Source of the DNA: Nocardioides sp. Kera G14
Lineage (GTDB): Bacteria; Actinomycetota; Actinomycetes; Propionibacteriales; Nocardioidaceae
Direction of reading: 5' to 3'
Length of the DNA: 64,000 nt
Assembly (NCBI RefSeq): GCF_020715565.1
Contig: NZ_CP085839.1
Span: 3,100,001-3,164,000 of the forward strand
The notes under the pieces were generated by a model. That model searched no databases and was not told where the DNA came from. It saw nothing but the letters and a program-made list of their open reading frames with translations. Both the position numbers and the translations under genes were made by a program. Shown one piece after another: positions 8,660-17,813 of this stretch (position 1 is the first letter of the stretch; every line of letters starts with the position of its first letter).

Positions 8660-9254
8660 ACAGCTGCTCCTCACCGATCGTGAAGTAGTCCGCAGGACCT
8701 CCACCGCGCAGGACCGGCTGGGCCGCCGTCGTACTGAAGGAACCGTCGACGAGCAGCGACTCGTCGATGTGGACACCGACGACCTCGCCGAGCACGAGCC
8801 AGCTGTCGACCTCGTCCCCGGCTGCGGTCCGGAGTCGCAGGATCTGGGTCCGGCGACACTCGAAGACGACGCCGGCCTCCGCGACGTGCGGCGCGCTGAC
8901 GATGCTGGAGGTGCCCGCAGTCAGGCCGCTCAGCTCGAACTCGTCGACCTCGGGACCGACCTCGGCGCAACTCTCGTTCATCTGCTCGGCGAGCGGCCGG
9001 CTGACGAGGTTCCAGCAGAACTCACCGGTCACCTCGATGTTGCGCACCGAATCCTTGTAGCCGAGGCTGGCGAACCCGATGATCGGCGGCGCGTAGTTGA
9101 AGCCGTTGAAGAAGCTGTACGGCGCCAGATTGCGTACGCCGTCGGCGGACTGGGACGAGATCCAGCCGATCGGACGCGGCGCGACGATGGAGTTGAACGG
9201 GTCGTGGGCCAGTCCGTGGCCCTGCGAAGGTTCGTAGAAGTGGGTCCTGCTCAC
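8625..9254 (-). CDS. flavin reductase / FMN-binding split-barrel protein
   Basis: A 209-residue protein of the flavin-reductase-like family: an FMN-binding split barrel with the conserved N-terminal block IVAPRPIGWISSQS and the segment LAPYSFFNGFNYAPPIIGF. Members often supply reduced flavin to two-component monooxygenases, or have unknown oxidoreductase roles. No partner oxygenase lies next to it. The GTG start has no good ribosome binding site; a promoter with its -10 box seven bases upstream suggests a leaderless transcript. The 3' end overlaps the convergent transporter gene by 35 bases. Confidence 0.82.
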   Translation of the reverse strand: MSRTHFYEPSQGHGLAHDPFNSIVAPRPIGWISSQSADGVRNLAPYSFFNGFNYAPPIIGFASLGYKDSVRNIEVTGEFCWNLVSRPLAEQMNESCAEVGPEVDEFELSGLTAGTSSIVSAPHVAEAGVVFECRRTQILRLRTAAGDEVDSWLVLGEVVGVHIDESLLVDGSFSTTAAQPVLRGGGPADYFTIGEEQLFRMRRPSPTRD

Positions 9255-9261
9255 CCGCTCG

Positions 9262-9290
9262 ATCCTAGGTCGGGCCCAGGTCAGGGTCAG
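9262..9290 (-). promoter_or_regulatory. candidate promoter of the flavin reductase gene, leaderless
   Basis: On the minus strand, CTGACC (9285-9290) and TAGGAT (9262-9267) are separated by 17 bases, and the GTG start follows 7 bases after the -10 box. This spacing puts the transcription start at or next to the start codon. It is inferred from consensus only. Confidence 0.4.
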
Positions 9291-9445
9291 GCCTGTCGGA
9301 GCGCGGAGGCGAGGGCGGCCAGTGCGCTCGCGGTCCGGGCGCCGTCGGCGAGCACGGCGGTCGGGGCGCTGCGCAGGCGCTGCACCCAGAAGGCCTGGAC
9401 CCGCGCCAGGCTCTCCTCCGCCAGGGCGGTGGCGACCAGCTCGAC
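9287..9445 (-). pseudogene. possible remnant of a small regulator gene
   Basis: About 52 codons on the minus strand (ending ALASALRQA) show near-complete G/C at third positions, as real genes here do, but no start codon or N-terminal domain is present. The strong coding bias begins near 9445 and stops at the TGA at 9287. The fragment is divergent to the DHA2 transporter at 9467, where a MarR- or TetR-type regulator would often sit. It looks like the C-terminal end of a decayed gene. I cannot name the family. Confidence 0.35.
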
Positions 9446-9466
9446 ACTTCGTCCATCACTGGCGGG

Positions 9467-10960
9467 ATGCTCGCGGAGGACGAGGCCCTGACCCTCCTCG
9501 CCGTCTGTTTCGGCCTCTTCATGGTCGGACTCGACTCCACGGTGGTCCACATCGCAAACCCGGCGATCCAGGCCGATCTCGGAGCCTCCTTCTCGGAACT
9601 GCAGTGGGTGATCAACTCCTACCTGCTCACGCTCGCGGTCTTCCTCATCCTCGGCGGCAAGCTCGGCGACCGCCTCGGCCGCAAGCGGCTCTACCTCGTC
9701 GGCGTGCTCGCCTTCGGGCTCGCCAGCGTCGGCATCGGCCTGATCGGCAGCATCGAGGGCGTTCTCATCCTGCGCGCCGTCCAGGGACTGGCCGCAGCGG
9801 TCCTGATGCCGCAGACCGTGGCGCTGCTGCGCGCCACCTTCCCCCGCGAGCAGTTCGGCATGGCGATCGGAATCTGGGGCGGCGTCTCCTCCGTCGCGAT
9901 CGCCGGCGGGCCGCTGGTCAGCGGCGTCCTGGTCGAGCACCTCGGCTGGGAGTGGGTCTTCTACATCAACGCGCCGTTCGCCCTCATCGGACTCATCTTC
10001 GGTGCGTTCGTGATCGCCGAGACGCCGCGGGACACCGCAAGCCGGCTCGACCTCGCCGGTGTCGTCCTGTTGGCACTCACGCTCTTCAGCGTCGTCTTCG
10101 CCGTCGTCCAGTCGGAGTCCTGGGGCTGGGGCGACGCCCGCACCCTCGGCCTCCTCGTCGCCGCCGTCGTCCTCCTCGGCGCCTTCATCAAGGTCGAGCA
10201 GACCGTGGCCGAGCCACTGCTGCCGCTCCACCTGTTCAAGGCTCCCTCGGTGAGCATCGGCGGCGCGGTCTTCGTGGCCAACTTCTTCGCCATGCTCGGG
10301 CTGACCTTCCTGATCACGCTCTTCCTGCTCAACACGCTCGGCCACACCACCACCCGGGCCGGTCTGATGATGCTGCCGCTGAGCCTCTTCTCCATCCCGT
10401 CGGCACCGATCGGCGCGCTCCTCACGAGTCGGATCGGTGCCCGTAAGGTCGCCGCCACCGGCCTGGCCCTGATGGCCCTCGGCCTGCTGCTGCTCACGAA
10501 CGTCGACACCACCTCGTCGTACTGGTGGATGGCGATCCCGTTCGTCCTCATCTCGTTCGGCTCCGGCTTCGCGATCCCGTCGGCGGCCGACCTCATCGTG
10601 GGTGGCGCTCCGGTCCACCTCGCCGGTGTGGCCAGCGGCTTCCAGACCACCTGCCTCCAGGTCGGCGGCGCCATCGGCACCGCGGTCCTCTCGGCGATCG
10701 TCACCGCCCACCTCGCCGGCGCGCTTCCGGCCGGCCTCGATGCAGGCGCCGCCGCAGCGGCCGCCGCCGGGGTTCCGCTCGACGGCCTCCCGCAGCTCAC
10801 CGACAGCTTCGTCGGCGCCCTGCACATCGGCATGGTCACCTGCGCGGGCCTCGCCCTCGTCGTGGCGGTGCTGGTGCTCGCCGTCCTGCGCGAGGCCCCG
10901 CACCACTCCTTCGACACGGTCCTCGAGGAGACCGTCGAGGGCGAGGCCGGCCACCTCTGA
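9467..10960 (+). CDS. MFS transporter, DHA2 (EmrB/QacA) type
   Basis: A 497-residue 14-segment permease. Motif A reads GGKLGDRLGRKRLYL, and a family motif C-like segment GGPLVSGVL follows in the fifth helix. It is probably a drug or solvent exporter. The ATG at 9467 has only a weak upstream GGCGGG, so the start is moderately certain. It stands alone, with a strong hairpin terminator shared with the convergent transporter at its 3' end, and a possible remnant of its regulator upstream. Confidence 0.87.
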   Translation: MLAEDEALTLLAVCFGLFMVGLDSTVVHIANPAIQADLGASFSELQWVINSYLLTLAVFLILGGKLGDRLGRKRLYLVGVLAFGLASVGIGLIGSIEGVLILRAVQGLAAAVLMPQTVALLRATFPREQFGMAIGIWGGVSSVAIAGGPLVSGVLVEHLGWEWVFYINAPFALIGLIFGAFVIAETPRDTASRLDLAGVVLLALTLFSVVFAVVQSESWGWGDARTLGLLVAAVVLLGAFIKVEQTVAEPLLPLHLFKAPSVSIGGAVFVANFFAMLGLTFLITLFLLNTLGHTTTRAGLMMLPLSLFSIPSAPIGALLTSRIGARKVAATGLALMALGLLLLTNVDTTSSYWWMAIPFVLISFGSGFAIPSAADLIVGGAPVHLAGVASGFQTTCLQVGGAIGTAVLSAIVTAHLAGALPAGLDAGAAAAAAAGVPLDGLPQLTDSFVGALHIGMVTCAGLALVVAVLVLAVLREAPHHSFDTVLEETVEGEAGHL

Positions 10961-10981
10961 GACTCCCTCACCGGCATGCAG

Positions 10982-11018
10982 CAGGCCGGGGCCTCGTGTC
11001 GACGAGAGCCCCGGCCTG
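10982..11018. terminator. bidirectional hairpin terminator
   Basis: An 11-base perfect stem (CAGGCCGGGGC with its complement) encloses a second inner stem CTCGT/ACGAG with a four-base loop. It lies between two convergent transporter genes and can serve both. There is only a short T run (TTTT) on the plus side. Confidence 0.8.
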
Positions 11019-11037
11019 TGATGTTTTCTGCGTGGTG

Positions 11038-12720
11038 TCAGGCGACGAGCTCGGCGATCTCCTCGTCGGTCACCGGGACGTCCACCCGGCGTCCGATGAA
11101 GAGGGTGAGGAGGGCGCAGACCGTGGCCGCGATGCCTGCGATCAGGTAGACGGTCCCGAAGCCGGAGCCGAGCGAGGCGTCCGCGGCACCCTGGATGGCA
11201 CCCTTGGTCGCCGGGTCGTTGAGCGCGGCGACGAGGCCGTCGACCGCCTGCTGCGGCGCACCCGAGGCCAGCACCTGGCCGGAGAACTGGCCGATCACGC
11301 CGTCCCAGCCGGAGAGCCAGCCGAGCGGCGGCACCTGGGAGAGGCCGGCGACGGCGTCGGCAGGGAGCTTGGCACCGGTGAGGATCCCCCCGATCTTGGC
11401 GCCGAAGTCCGAGGCTCCGATCGAGAAGGCGACGACCGACCCGATCACCGGCCCCAGCGTGAAGCCGAGGTCGCGCATCACCGAGGTGGTGGCGCTCGCC
11501 ATGCCGATCTGGTGCGGGGCGACGTTGTTGATCGCGACCGCGGTGATCGAGCCGGCGGTCAGCGCGAAGCCGATGCCGAGCAGCAGGAGCGGCGCGATCC
11601 ACGCCGTCCACGACGGGCCGCCGAACGACTCCGGCACACCCAGGGTGAACGAGGAGAGCCAGTACGCCGCGGCTGCGATGAAGGCGAAGCCCGCGGTGAG
11701 CACCAACCGCGGCGAGCGGTGGTGGATCAGCCATCCGACGACCGGGCTGAGCAAGAAGGCCGGACCCTGGATGAAGACGAAGAGCACGCCGACCGCCCAG
11801 ACCGGCGCCTGCGCCAGGGCACCGACACTGATCGAGGTCGAGAAGCAGGTCGCGAGGAAGGCGAACATGCCGATCACGGCCACGACGGAGCCGAGTGAGA
11901 AGTCCTTGTTCGCGAAGAGACCGAGGTCCAGCAGCGGGCTCGGGCTGCGCAGCTCGACGACCACGAAGGCGACGAGGAGCACCACCCCGACGACGTACCC
12001 GCCGATGACCTTGCCATCGCCGAAGCCGCTGTCGACGGCCGTGACCGTGGCGTAGAGCGCCGCGATCAGGCCCAGCGCGAAGGTGATCTGGCCGGGCAGG
12101 TCGAGGTGACGCCCGGCGGGCGCCGAGGAGTCCCGGGTGCCGAAGGAGATCGCGACCAGGAGGAGCGCGACGGCGACGATGATCCAGTAGGTGACCCGCC
12201 AGCCGGCGAAGCTGTCGGTGGTGAAGTGGAGCTGGGTCTGCGTCGAGAGGACCGGCGAGATCACGGCGCCGAGGGAGAGGAAGCCTGCCCAGGTGGCGAT
12301 GATCTTCGACCGCTTGGCGTGGTCGTCGGTGAGCGCCGCGACCATCGACAGGCCGATCGGGAAGAGGATGCCCGACCCGATGCCGATCACGGCCTGGGAG
12401 AAGATCATGAACCCGGTCGTGGTCGCGATCGCGGAGAGGACCGCACCGATGACGACGAGCACCGAGCCGCCGACCAGGAGCCGCTTGCGGCCGAAGAGGT
12501 CACCCAGCAGGCCGAAGGTGAGCTCGAAGGCGACGATGCCGAGCTCGAAGATCGCGGTGATCCAGGTCAGGCCGGCACCGGAGGTGTGGAACTGGGTGGT
12601 GAAGGTGCCGTTGAGGGCGCCCGGGATCGCGTACGCCGTCATGGCGAGCGCTACGGAGAGGTAGGCGGCCGTATACGTCAGGCCGGTCGACCCCTTCTGT
12701 GAGACGACGGTCGTGTTCAT
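11038..12720 (-). CDS. MFS transporter, DHA2-like, last gene of the hyu operon
   Basis: A 560-residue permease with about 14 hydrophobic segments; motif A is GDLFGRKRLLVGG. A long hydrophilic loop of about 90 residues between the last segments (around residues 440 to 530) is unusual for the family. The ATG is preceded by GGAGAG. The gene follows the hydantoinase-B-like gene by 60 bases on the same strand and ends at the shared terminator, so it is most likely co-transcribed with hyuA and hyuB and carries their substrate or product. Confidence 0.85.
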   Translation of the reverse strand: MNTTVVSQKGSTGLTYTAAYLSVALAMTAYAIPGALNGTFTTQFHTSGAGLTWITAIFELGIVAFELTFGLLGDLFGRKRLLVGGSVLVVIGAVLSAIATTTGFMIFSQAVIGIGSGILFPIGLSMVAALTDDHAKRSKIIATWAGFLSLGAVISPVLSTQTQLHFTTDSFAGWRVTYWIIVAVALLLVAISFGTRDSSAPAGRHLDLPGQITFALGLIAALYATVTAVDSGFGDGKVIGGYVVGVVLLVAFVVVELRSPSPLLDLGLFANKDFSLGSVVAVIGMFAFLATCFSTSISVGALAQAPVWAVGVLFVFIQGPAFLLSPVVGWLIHHRSPRLVLTAGFAFIAAAAYWLSSFTLGVPESFGGPSWTAWIAPLLLLGIGFALTAGSITAVAINNVAPHQIGMASATTSVMRDLGFTLGPVIGSVVAFSIGASDFGAKIGGILTGAKLPADAVAGLSQVPPLGWLSGWDGVIGQFSGQVLASGAPQQAVDGLVAALNDPATKGAIQGAADASLGSGFGTVYLIAGIAATVCALLTLFIGRRVDVPVTDEEIAELVA

Positions 12721-12780
12721 GACATGGCTCTCCTTCGAACCGATGGGGTGAGGTGATCCCGAGATCTGGTGCCTGGTTGC

Positions 12781-14928
12781 TCAGGCGAGGGTGAGGGCAC
12801 GCAGGGGCGCGTCCTCGTGGTGCCGGATCTCGACGGACAGGAGTCCGCCGCAGCCCGGGCAGGCGTGGGCGTCGGCGACGAGGTCGGGATGGAGGCGGAC
12901 CTTCTCGCCGAGCTCGTCGGCGGTGAGGGTCGCGTGGCCGGCGTACTGCTTCCAGTCCTCACCCGACGTCGCCAGCGTCCGCCCGCACTCGCAGGCGACA
13001 TGGCCGGCGACGATGCGCAGCCTGTCGCCCACGACGCGTGCCTCGCCGGTCACGGGAGCGAACTCCTCGACCAGGGCGCGGTTCCACTCGCGTCGCTGCC
13101 GGCGTACGTCGGCCCGCGCCGCCTCGGTGGCGGCAGCGTCCACGACGCCCTCCGCGAGCACGACGCCGTAGTGGCGTCGCGCACCGGTCTCGGAGATGCG
13201 GCCCTCCTGGACGTCGCGAGCGATCGTCTCCGGGTCGGCGTCCAGGGCGTCGCCCCAGCCCCCTCCGCCGTGGAAGGACCAGTCCATGACATCGCCCGGG
13301 AAGAACATCTGCTCCCCCGGGTTGGAGTCGAAGACGGTCACCTGGGCGGGGTCGACCTGGAGGTCGGCGGCGCCGGTCACCGACCGGCCGGTCGCGAGGG
13401 CCTCGTTGACATCCGTGCCGCGGGCCACGGTGACCGCATGGGTCGAGCCGGGCAGTCCGCCGTGCAGGCCGGTGGAGGCCGGCATCGAGAGCGAGTGCGC
13501 CATGTGGACGCCGTGGACGAAGTCGGCGTCGTGCACCGTCCAGGCAGCGGACAGCGAGGTGCCGCCGTGGTGACGGCCTGCGCCGCCGGAGTCGGTGTTG
13601 AACTCGCGGCGCAGCCACAGCAGCGGGAAGGCGACCTCCTCACCCTCCACGTTGTTGAACTGGTAGGAGAGGATCTCGTGCGGACCGACGAAGTCGGCAC
13701 CGTCGGCCTCGGGTGTGGCACCGCCACCGCCGCAGAGCGCTTCGGTGAGGGCGCCGCCGAACCCGACGCCGTACTGGTTGAGCCCGCCGATGTGCAGCAC
13801 CTGGATGGCGCCGGTCGACTCGGCCATCGCATCGGAGCGGGTCACGTCGTCGATGCCGGCGAGGGTGGAGACCGCGGCGTGGGCGGTGTTCTTGACCATG
13901 TAGGCACCGCCGACGGTCGCCGAGCCGCACGGGGCGGGCTTGGCGCAGTTGATGATGAGCCCCTCCGGGGCCTCGATCTCGATGGCACGCATGACGCCGG
14001 AGTTCCACGGGATGTCCGGCGCGATGACCGGGAGGACGGAGGCGAAGACGCCGCCGCGCAGGCCGGAGATGGTGCAGTTGACGATCGAGGGAACCTGCTC
14101 GGCCGAGCGCGAGTAGTCGAAGATGAGGGTGTCGTCGCGCTTGGTGAGCTCGACCTCGACGCGGTGCAACCCGGCCTTCTTGCCGTCGGCGTCGAAGTAG
14201 TTGCGGGCCTGGAAGACGCCGTCGGGCAGGGACCGAAGCCGCTCGCGGGTGGCGATCTCGGACTTGTCCAGCATGGTCGCCATCACGGCCTTGACCACGT
14301 CGACGCCGTAGCGGTCGACCAGGCGCAACATCCCCTTACGGGCGTGGGTGTTGGCCGCGATCATCGCCTTGAGGTCGAGGCCGAGGTTCGGCGCGAGACG
14401 CGACGAGGAGAGGATGAGGTTCCAGATGTCGGAGCGGGTCCGACCGCGTTCCACGAGCTTCGTCGGCGGGAGGATCAGGCCCTCCTGGACGTTCTCGGTG
14501 GCGTCGGGGCACCACGAGGACGGCGTCATGCCACCGATGTCGAGCACGTGGCAGCACGACCCGACCCAGCCGATCCGCTCGCCATCGACGATGACCGGCT
14601 CGACCATGGTGACGTCCGGCAGGTGCAGCGCGCCGGAGTAGGGGTCGTTCGTGATGAAGATGTCGCCCTCGTTGATGTCGCTGACACCGTCGGACTCGAC
14701 CTCGAACTGCCGGATGATGTTCCCCACCACGAGCTCCATCGAGCCGGAGTGGAAGACGATGTGCGGGCCCATCGCAGCGATCTGTCCGTCGGGCAGGTAG
14801 ACGCCGGTGTTGCAGTCGTTGGCCTCGAAGACGAGCGGTGAGCCGGAGACGTTCTTGAGCACGGCCGACTGCTGGGCGACGACCGCGAGCAACCGGTGGC
14901 GGACGACCTCGTAGGTGATCGGGTCCAT
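12781..14928 (-). CDS. hydantoinase B / acetone carboxylase-like subunit with fused zinc-ribbon domain
   Basis: A 715-residue protein. Residues 1 to about 560 are the HyuB/oxoprolinase B domain (start MDPITYEVVRHRL, with ITNDPYSGALHLPD and NTDSGGAGRHHGG). The last 80 residues hold two cysteine pairs, Cys646-x-Cys648 (CECGR) and Cys690-x2-Cys693 (CPGC), which resemble the small gamma subunit of acetone and acetophenone carboxylases. HyuB-type proteins work with HyuA to open lactams or carboxylate ketones with ATP. The ATG lies one base after the hyuA stop. The fused tail favours a carboxylase over a hydantoinase; this is inference. Confidence 0.88.
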   Translation of the reverse strand: MDPITYEVVRHRLLAVVAQQSAVLKNVSGSPLVFEANDCNTGVYLPDGQIAAMGPHIVFHSGSMELVVGNIIRQFEVESDGVSDINEGDIFITNDPYSGALHLPDVTMVEPVIVDGERIGWVGSCCHVLDIGGMTPSSWCPDATENVQEGLILPPTKLVERGRTRSDIWNLILSSSRLAPNLGLDLKAMIAANTHARKGMLRLVDRYGVDVVKAVMATMLDKSEIATRERLRSLPDGVFQARNYFDADGKKAGLHRVEVELTKRDDTLIFDYSRSAEQVPSIVNCTISGLRGGVFASVLPVIAPDIPWNSGVMRAIEIEAPEGLIINCAKPAPCGSATVGGAYMVKNTAHAAVSTLAGIDDVTRSDAMAESTGAIQVLHIGGLNQYGVGFGGALTEALCGGGGATPEADGADFVGPHEILSYQFNNVEGEEVAFPLLWLRREFNTDSGGAGRHHGGTSLSAAWTVHDADFVHGVHMAHSLSMPASTGLHGGLPGSTHAVTVARGTDVNEALATGRSVTGAADLQVDPAQVTVFDSNPGEQMFFPGDVMDWSFHGGGGWGDALDADPETIARDVQEGRISETGARRHYGVVLAEGVVDAAATEAARADVRRQRREWNRALVEEFAPVTGEARVVGDRLRIVAGHVACECGRTLATSGEDWKQYAGHATLTADELGEKVRLHPDLVADAHACPGCGGLLSVEIRHHEDAPLRALTLA

Positions 14929-14929
14929 C

Positions 14930-17041
14930 TCAGCTCTCCTTCGTGGTGATGACGGTGTTCTCGAGGCGGTCGATGACGGCCTGCTGGCCCTCGCCGATGA
15001 AGATGGTGGTGCCGGGGTGCTCGATGATCGCCGGGCCGTCGACGAGGTCGCCCGGCTTGAGCCCGGTTCCACGTACGACGTCGGCGTCGGTCCAGCCGCT
15101 GGGCAGGTAGACCTTGCGGGTGGCCGGGCGCTCGACCTCCAGCGCCGAGCCGCCGGAGATGACCGTGCTGATCGCCGGCTTCCTCAGCTCGCCCTTCGCC
15201 TGGACCCGCACCGAGGGGATCTCGACGCCGGCGCCGGTGAAGACGGCCTCGGAGCCGTAGGTCTCCTCGAACTGCTTGACGAAGGAGTCCAGCAGGTGCT
15301 GCATGTCGGCGGCGGTCAGCTCACCGGCCGGCAGCGCGACCGGCAGCGACTTGGACTGCATCCGGAAGCGGACCTCGGCGTAGCGCTGCACGTGGATCCG
15401 GTCCTCCTCGGCACCGGAGTCGAGCAGCTGCTCACGCACCTGGGCCTCGAGCCGGGCGAGGTTCTCCGCGATCCGGGCGGCCGGCAGCATCTCGGCGGCG
15501 CCCTCCCAGACCGGGGTCGCCAGCGGGTCGGAGAACTCGGCGGCGACGTGGAGGTCGCTCATCACCGCACCGAAGGCGGAGTGCACGGTGGCGGTGGAGG
15601 GGACGACGACCGACTGGACGCCGAGCTCGTGGCCGAAGCCGTGGCAGTGGGCACCCCCGGCGCCGCCGTACGCGTAGACGACGAAGTCGCGCGGGTCGTG
15701 CCCCTTGCCGACGGTGAGCGTGTCGAGCAGATCGGCCATCTTGTGGTCGGCGATCTGCTTGATACCGGCCGCGGCGTCCTCGACGGAGATGCCGAGCGGG
15801 TCGGCGACGTGCTCCCTGATCGCCTGCACCGCGGCGTCGCGGTCGAGCGGGAAGGTACCGCCGAGGAAGTACTCGGGGTCGATGATGCCGAGGACCACGT
15901 CGGCGTCGGTGACGGTCGGGCGGGTGCCGCCGCGCATGTAGCACGCGGGGCCGGGCACGGAGCCGGCCGACTCGGGGCCGACGAGCAGCTGGCCGTCGAC
16001 GACCTGGGCGATCGAGCCGCCGCCGGCGCCGATGGCGGTGACCTGCACGGCTGGCTTGAGTACGTGGTAGCCGTTGACCTCCTGGCGCGGGCTCACGACG
16101 GGCTCGTAGTCGAGGATCATGCCGACGTCGAACGAGGTGCCGCCCATGTCGGTGGTGAGGACGTTGGGGGTGCCGAGCTGCTCGGCGAGCTTGGCGGAGG
16201 CGAGCACGCCACCGGTGGGACCGGAGGTGAGGACCGAGACGGCCGTCTCGCCACAGCGCTCGGGCGTGATCACGCCGCCGCCGGAGTCGAGGATGCGCAG
16301 CGTGCCGTTCATGCCGCGCGCCTGCAGGGACTCCTGCAGCTGGTTCATGTACCGCTGGACGTGCGGGCCGAGATAGGCGTTGAGCGCCGTGGTCGCCGTG
16401 CGCTCGTACTCGCCGAGGACCGGCGCGAGGTCGGAGGAGACCGAGAGGTAGACGTCCGGAGCCATCTCGCGGACGATCTCGGCGACGCGCTGCTCGTGGG
16501 CCGGGTTGCGGAAGGACCACAGCAGGACGACGGCGATCGCCTGGACGCCCTCGTCGAGGAGGCGCTGGACCGAGGCCCGGACCGAGGCCTCGTCGAGCGG
16601 CGCGACGACGGAGCCCTTGTAGTCGATCCGCTCGGTGACCTCCGCGATCAGCTCCCGGGGCACCACCGGCTGCGGGTGCTCACGCCGGGAGAAGCGTGTG
16701 ATCTCGTGCAGCTCCTTGCCGGCCCAGTGCCCCATGCCGCGCTGGAGGAGCAGGGTGTCACGGAAGCCGCGCGTGGTGAGGATGCCCGTCGTGACACCCT
16801 TGCGCTCGATCAGCGCGTTGGTCGCGACGGTGGTGCCGAGACCGAAGTAGTCGACCTGGGAGAGCAGCGACCCCTCCTCGAAGCCGAGCTCCTTCTCGGC
16901 CAGCGCGAGCGCGTTGTTCACGCCCCGGGCCGGGTCGTCGAGCGTGGTCGGCGTCTTGAGCAGGCGCGCCACGCCCTCGTCGTCCAGAAGGACCGCGTCG
17001 GTGAAGGTGCCGCCGATATCGATGCCGACGTAGTAGCTCAC
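14930..17041 (-). CDS. hydantoinase A / acetone carboxylase-like ATP-binding subunit
   Basis: A 703-residue HyuA/oxoprolinase A protein with the ASKHA-type ATP-binding motifs GIDIGGTFTDAVL at the N-terminus, TDMGGTSFDVG near residue 300, and VYAYGGAGGAHCHGFG near residue 475. It would phosphorylate the substrate or bicarbonate for the partner HyuB. The GTG at 17041 is preceded by GGAGG at six bases, and is preferred over the longer frame from 17074, which would run through a CRP-like palindrome. It forms an operon with hyuB and a transporter. The substrate is unknown; neighbours suggest an aromatic or aryl-ketone compound. Confidence 0.88.
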   Translation of the reverse strand: MSYYVGIDIGGTFTDAVLLDDEGVARLLKTPTTLDDPARGVNNALALAEKELGFEEGSLLSQVDYFGLGTTVATNALIERKGVTTGILTTRGFRDTLLLQRGMGHWAGKELHEITRFSRREHPQPVVPRELIAEVTERIDYKGSVVAPLDEASVRASVQRLLDEGVQAIAVVLLWSFRNPAHEQRVAEIVREMAPDVYLSVSSDLAPVLGEYERTATTALNAYLGPHVQRYMNQLQESLQARGMNGTLRILDSGGGVITPERCGETAVSVLTSGPTGGVLASAKLAEQLGTPNVLTTDMGGTSFDVGMILDYEPVVSPRQEVNGYHVLKPAVQVTAIGAGGGSIAQVVDGQLLVGPESAGSVPGPACYMRGGTRPTVTDADVVLGIIDPEYFLGGTFPLDRDAAVQAIREHVADPLGISVEDAAAGIKQIADHKMADLLDTLTVGKGHDPRDFVVYAYGGAGGAHCHGFGHELGVQSVVVPSTATVHSAFGAVMSDLHVAAEFSDPLATPVWEGAAEMLPAARIAENLARLEAQVREQLLDSGAEEDRIHVQRYAEVRFRMQSKSLPVALPAGELTAADMQHLLDSFVKQFEETYGSEAVFTGAGVEIPSVRVQAKGELRKPAISTVISGGSALEVERPATRKVYLPSGWTDADVVRGTGLKPGDLVDGPAIIEHPGTTIFIGEGQQAVIDRLENTVITTKES

Positions 17042-17059
17042 AGGTGCCTCCGCTGCAGG

Positions 17060-17075
17060 TGTGATGGGGATCACG
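17060..17075. promoter_or_regulatory. CRP/GlxR-like site upstream of hyuA
   Basis: TGTGA-N6-TCACG matches 9 of 10 consensus bases of the TGTGA-N6-TCACA family and lies 19 to 34 bases before the hyuA GTG. Confidence 0.5.
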
Positions 17076-17078
17076 CGA

Positions 17079-17094
17079 TGTGATGCACATCATG
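17079..17094. promoter_or_regulatory. second palindrome upstream of hyuA
   Basis: A perfect GATGTG-N3-CACATC repeat (17077-17091) overlaps an 8 of 10 match to the CRP-type consensus (TGTGA-N6-TCATG). It directly adjoins the site at 17060. Confidence 0.4.
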
Positions 17095-17166
17095 CAGAGT
17101 CACTCGACAGCGTGTCAATCGTTTCAACGAAAAGGCAACCGCCGACGCGGCCAGCGGCCAGCCGGC

Positions 17167-17760
17167 TCAGCCGACGAGCAGCGAGTGCCACGCGTCCGTG
17201 AGGACGTGCAGCGCGGTCTGACGGGTGACCAGCTCGGTCCAGCCGCCGACGTGCGCCCACCGGCGGGAGTAGTACTCCAGCTGGGCGAACGCGGCCAGCG
17301 CCCGGGCGCGCCGGGTCTCCGGGGCGAACCGGTCGGCACGGGTCAGACCGTCGGTGATCTCGGCGATCGCGCTCTCGTGCCAACGGTCGACGAGCTCCTG
17401 GATGGAGGGCTCGACATCCGCAGCCTGGTTCGCGGCCACGACGTACGGCATCATTTGCGGCCACTGGTCGAAACGACGGGCGAAGAATGCCTCGATCTTG
17501 CCTCGTTCACCAGAGGCGACGACATCGGTCAGCGTCGGGCGGTCGGTCGACACGACCAGCTCGTTGACCTCCCCGACGAGCGCAGCCACGAGCTCGGACT
17601 TCGAGGAGAAGTGGAGGTAGAACGTGGCACGGTTCGCACCGGCTCGCACCGCGATGTCGTCGACCGTCGTGCCGACGTAGCCCTTCTCCCCGAAGACCTC
17701 CAGCGCGGAGCGCATGAGCAGGTCGCGGGTCATCTGCTTCTGCGCGCTTCGGAGGGTCAC
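17167..17760 (-). CDS. TetR family repressor of the divergent hyu/lig module
   Basis: A 197-residue TetR regulator: helix-turn-helix at residues 10 to 55 (TTVDDIAVRAGANRATFYLHF) and a ligand-binding helical domain after it. The GTG at 17760 is taken as start; an ATG 24 bases upstream (17784) is possible. It is divergent from the LigB-like dioxygenase gene and runs in the same direction as hyuA. A GTCAAC/GTTGAC palindrome in the 84-base intergenic region overlaps the -35 box of the dioxygenase promoter, which fits a repressor. The inducer is probably the pathway substrate or a ring-cleavage product. Confidence 0.88.
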   Translation of the reverse strand: MTLRSAQKQMTRDLLMRSALEVFGEKGYVGTTVDDIAVRAGANRATFYLHFSSKSELVAALVGEVNELVVSTDRPTLTDVVASGERGKIEAFFARRFDQWPQMMPYVVAANQAADVEPSIQELVDRWHESAIAEITDGLTRADRFAPETRRARALAAFAQLEYYSRRWAHVGGWTELVTRQTALHVLTDAWHSLLVG

Positions 17761-17787
17761 GTCGCAAGGATAGGCCAGACACATTCG

Positions 17788-17813
17788 GTCAACATGATGT
17801 CGTTTCAGTTGAC
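17788..17813. promoter_or_regulatory. candidate TetR operator (GTCAAC-N14-GTTGAC)
   Basis: A perfect six-base inverted repeat in the TetR/ligB intergenic region. Its right arm is part of the -35 hexamer TTGACA of the ligB promoter, so binding would block that promoter. Confidence 0.55.

Noticed and set aside
14915..17083. A 722-codon plus-strand frame opposite hyuA
   Set aside because: Same shadow effect. Its product is an Asp/Gly/Arg/Val-rich string with no domain, and hyuA on the other strand has clear ATP-binding motifs.
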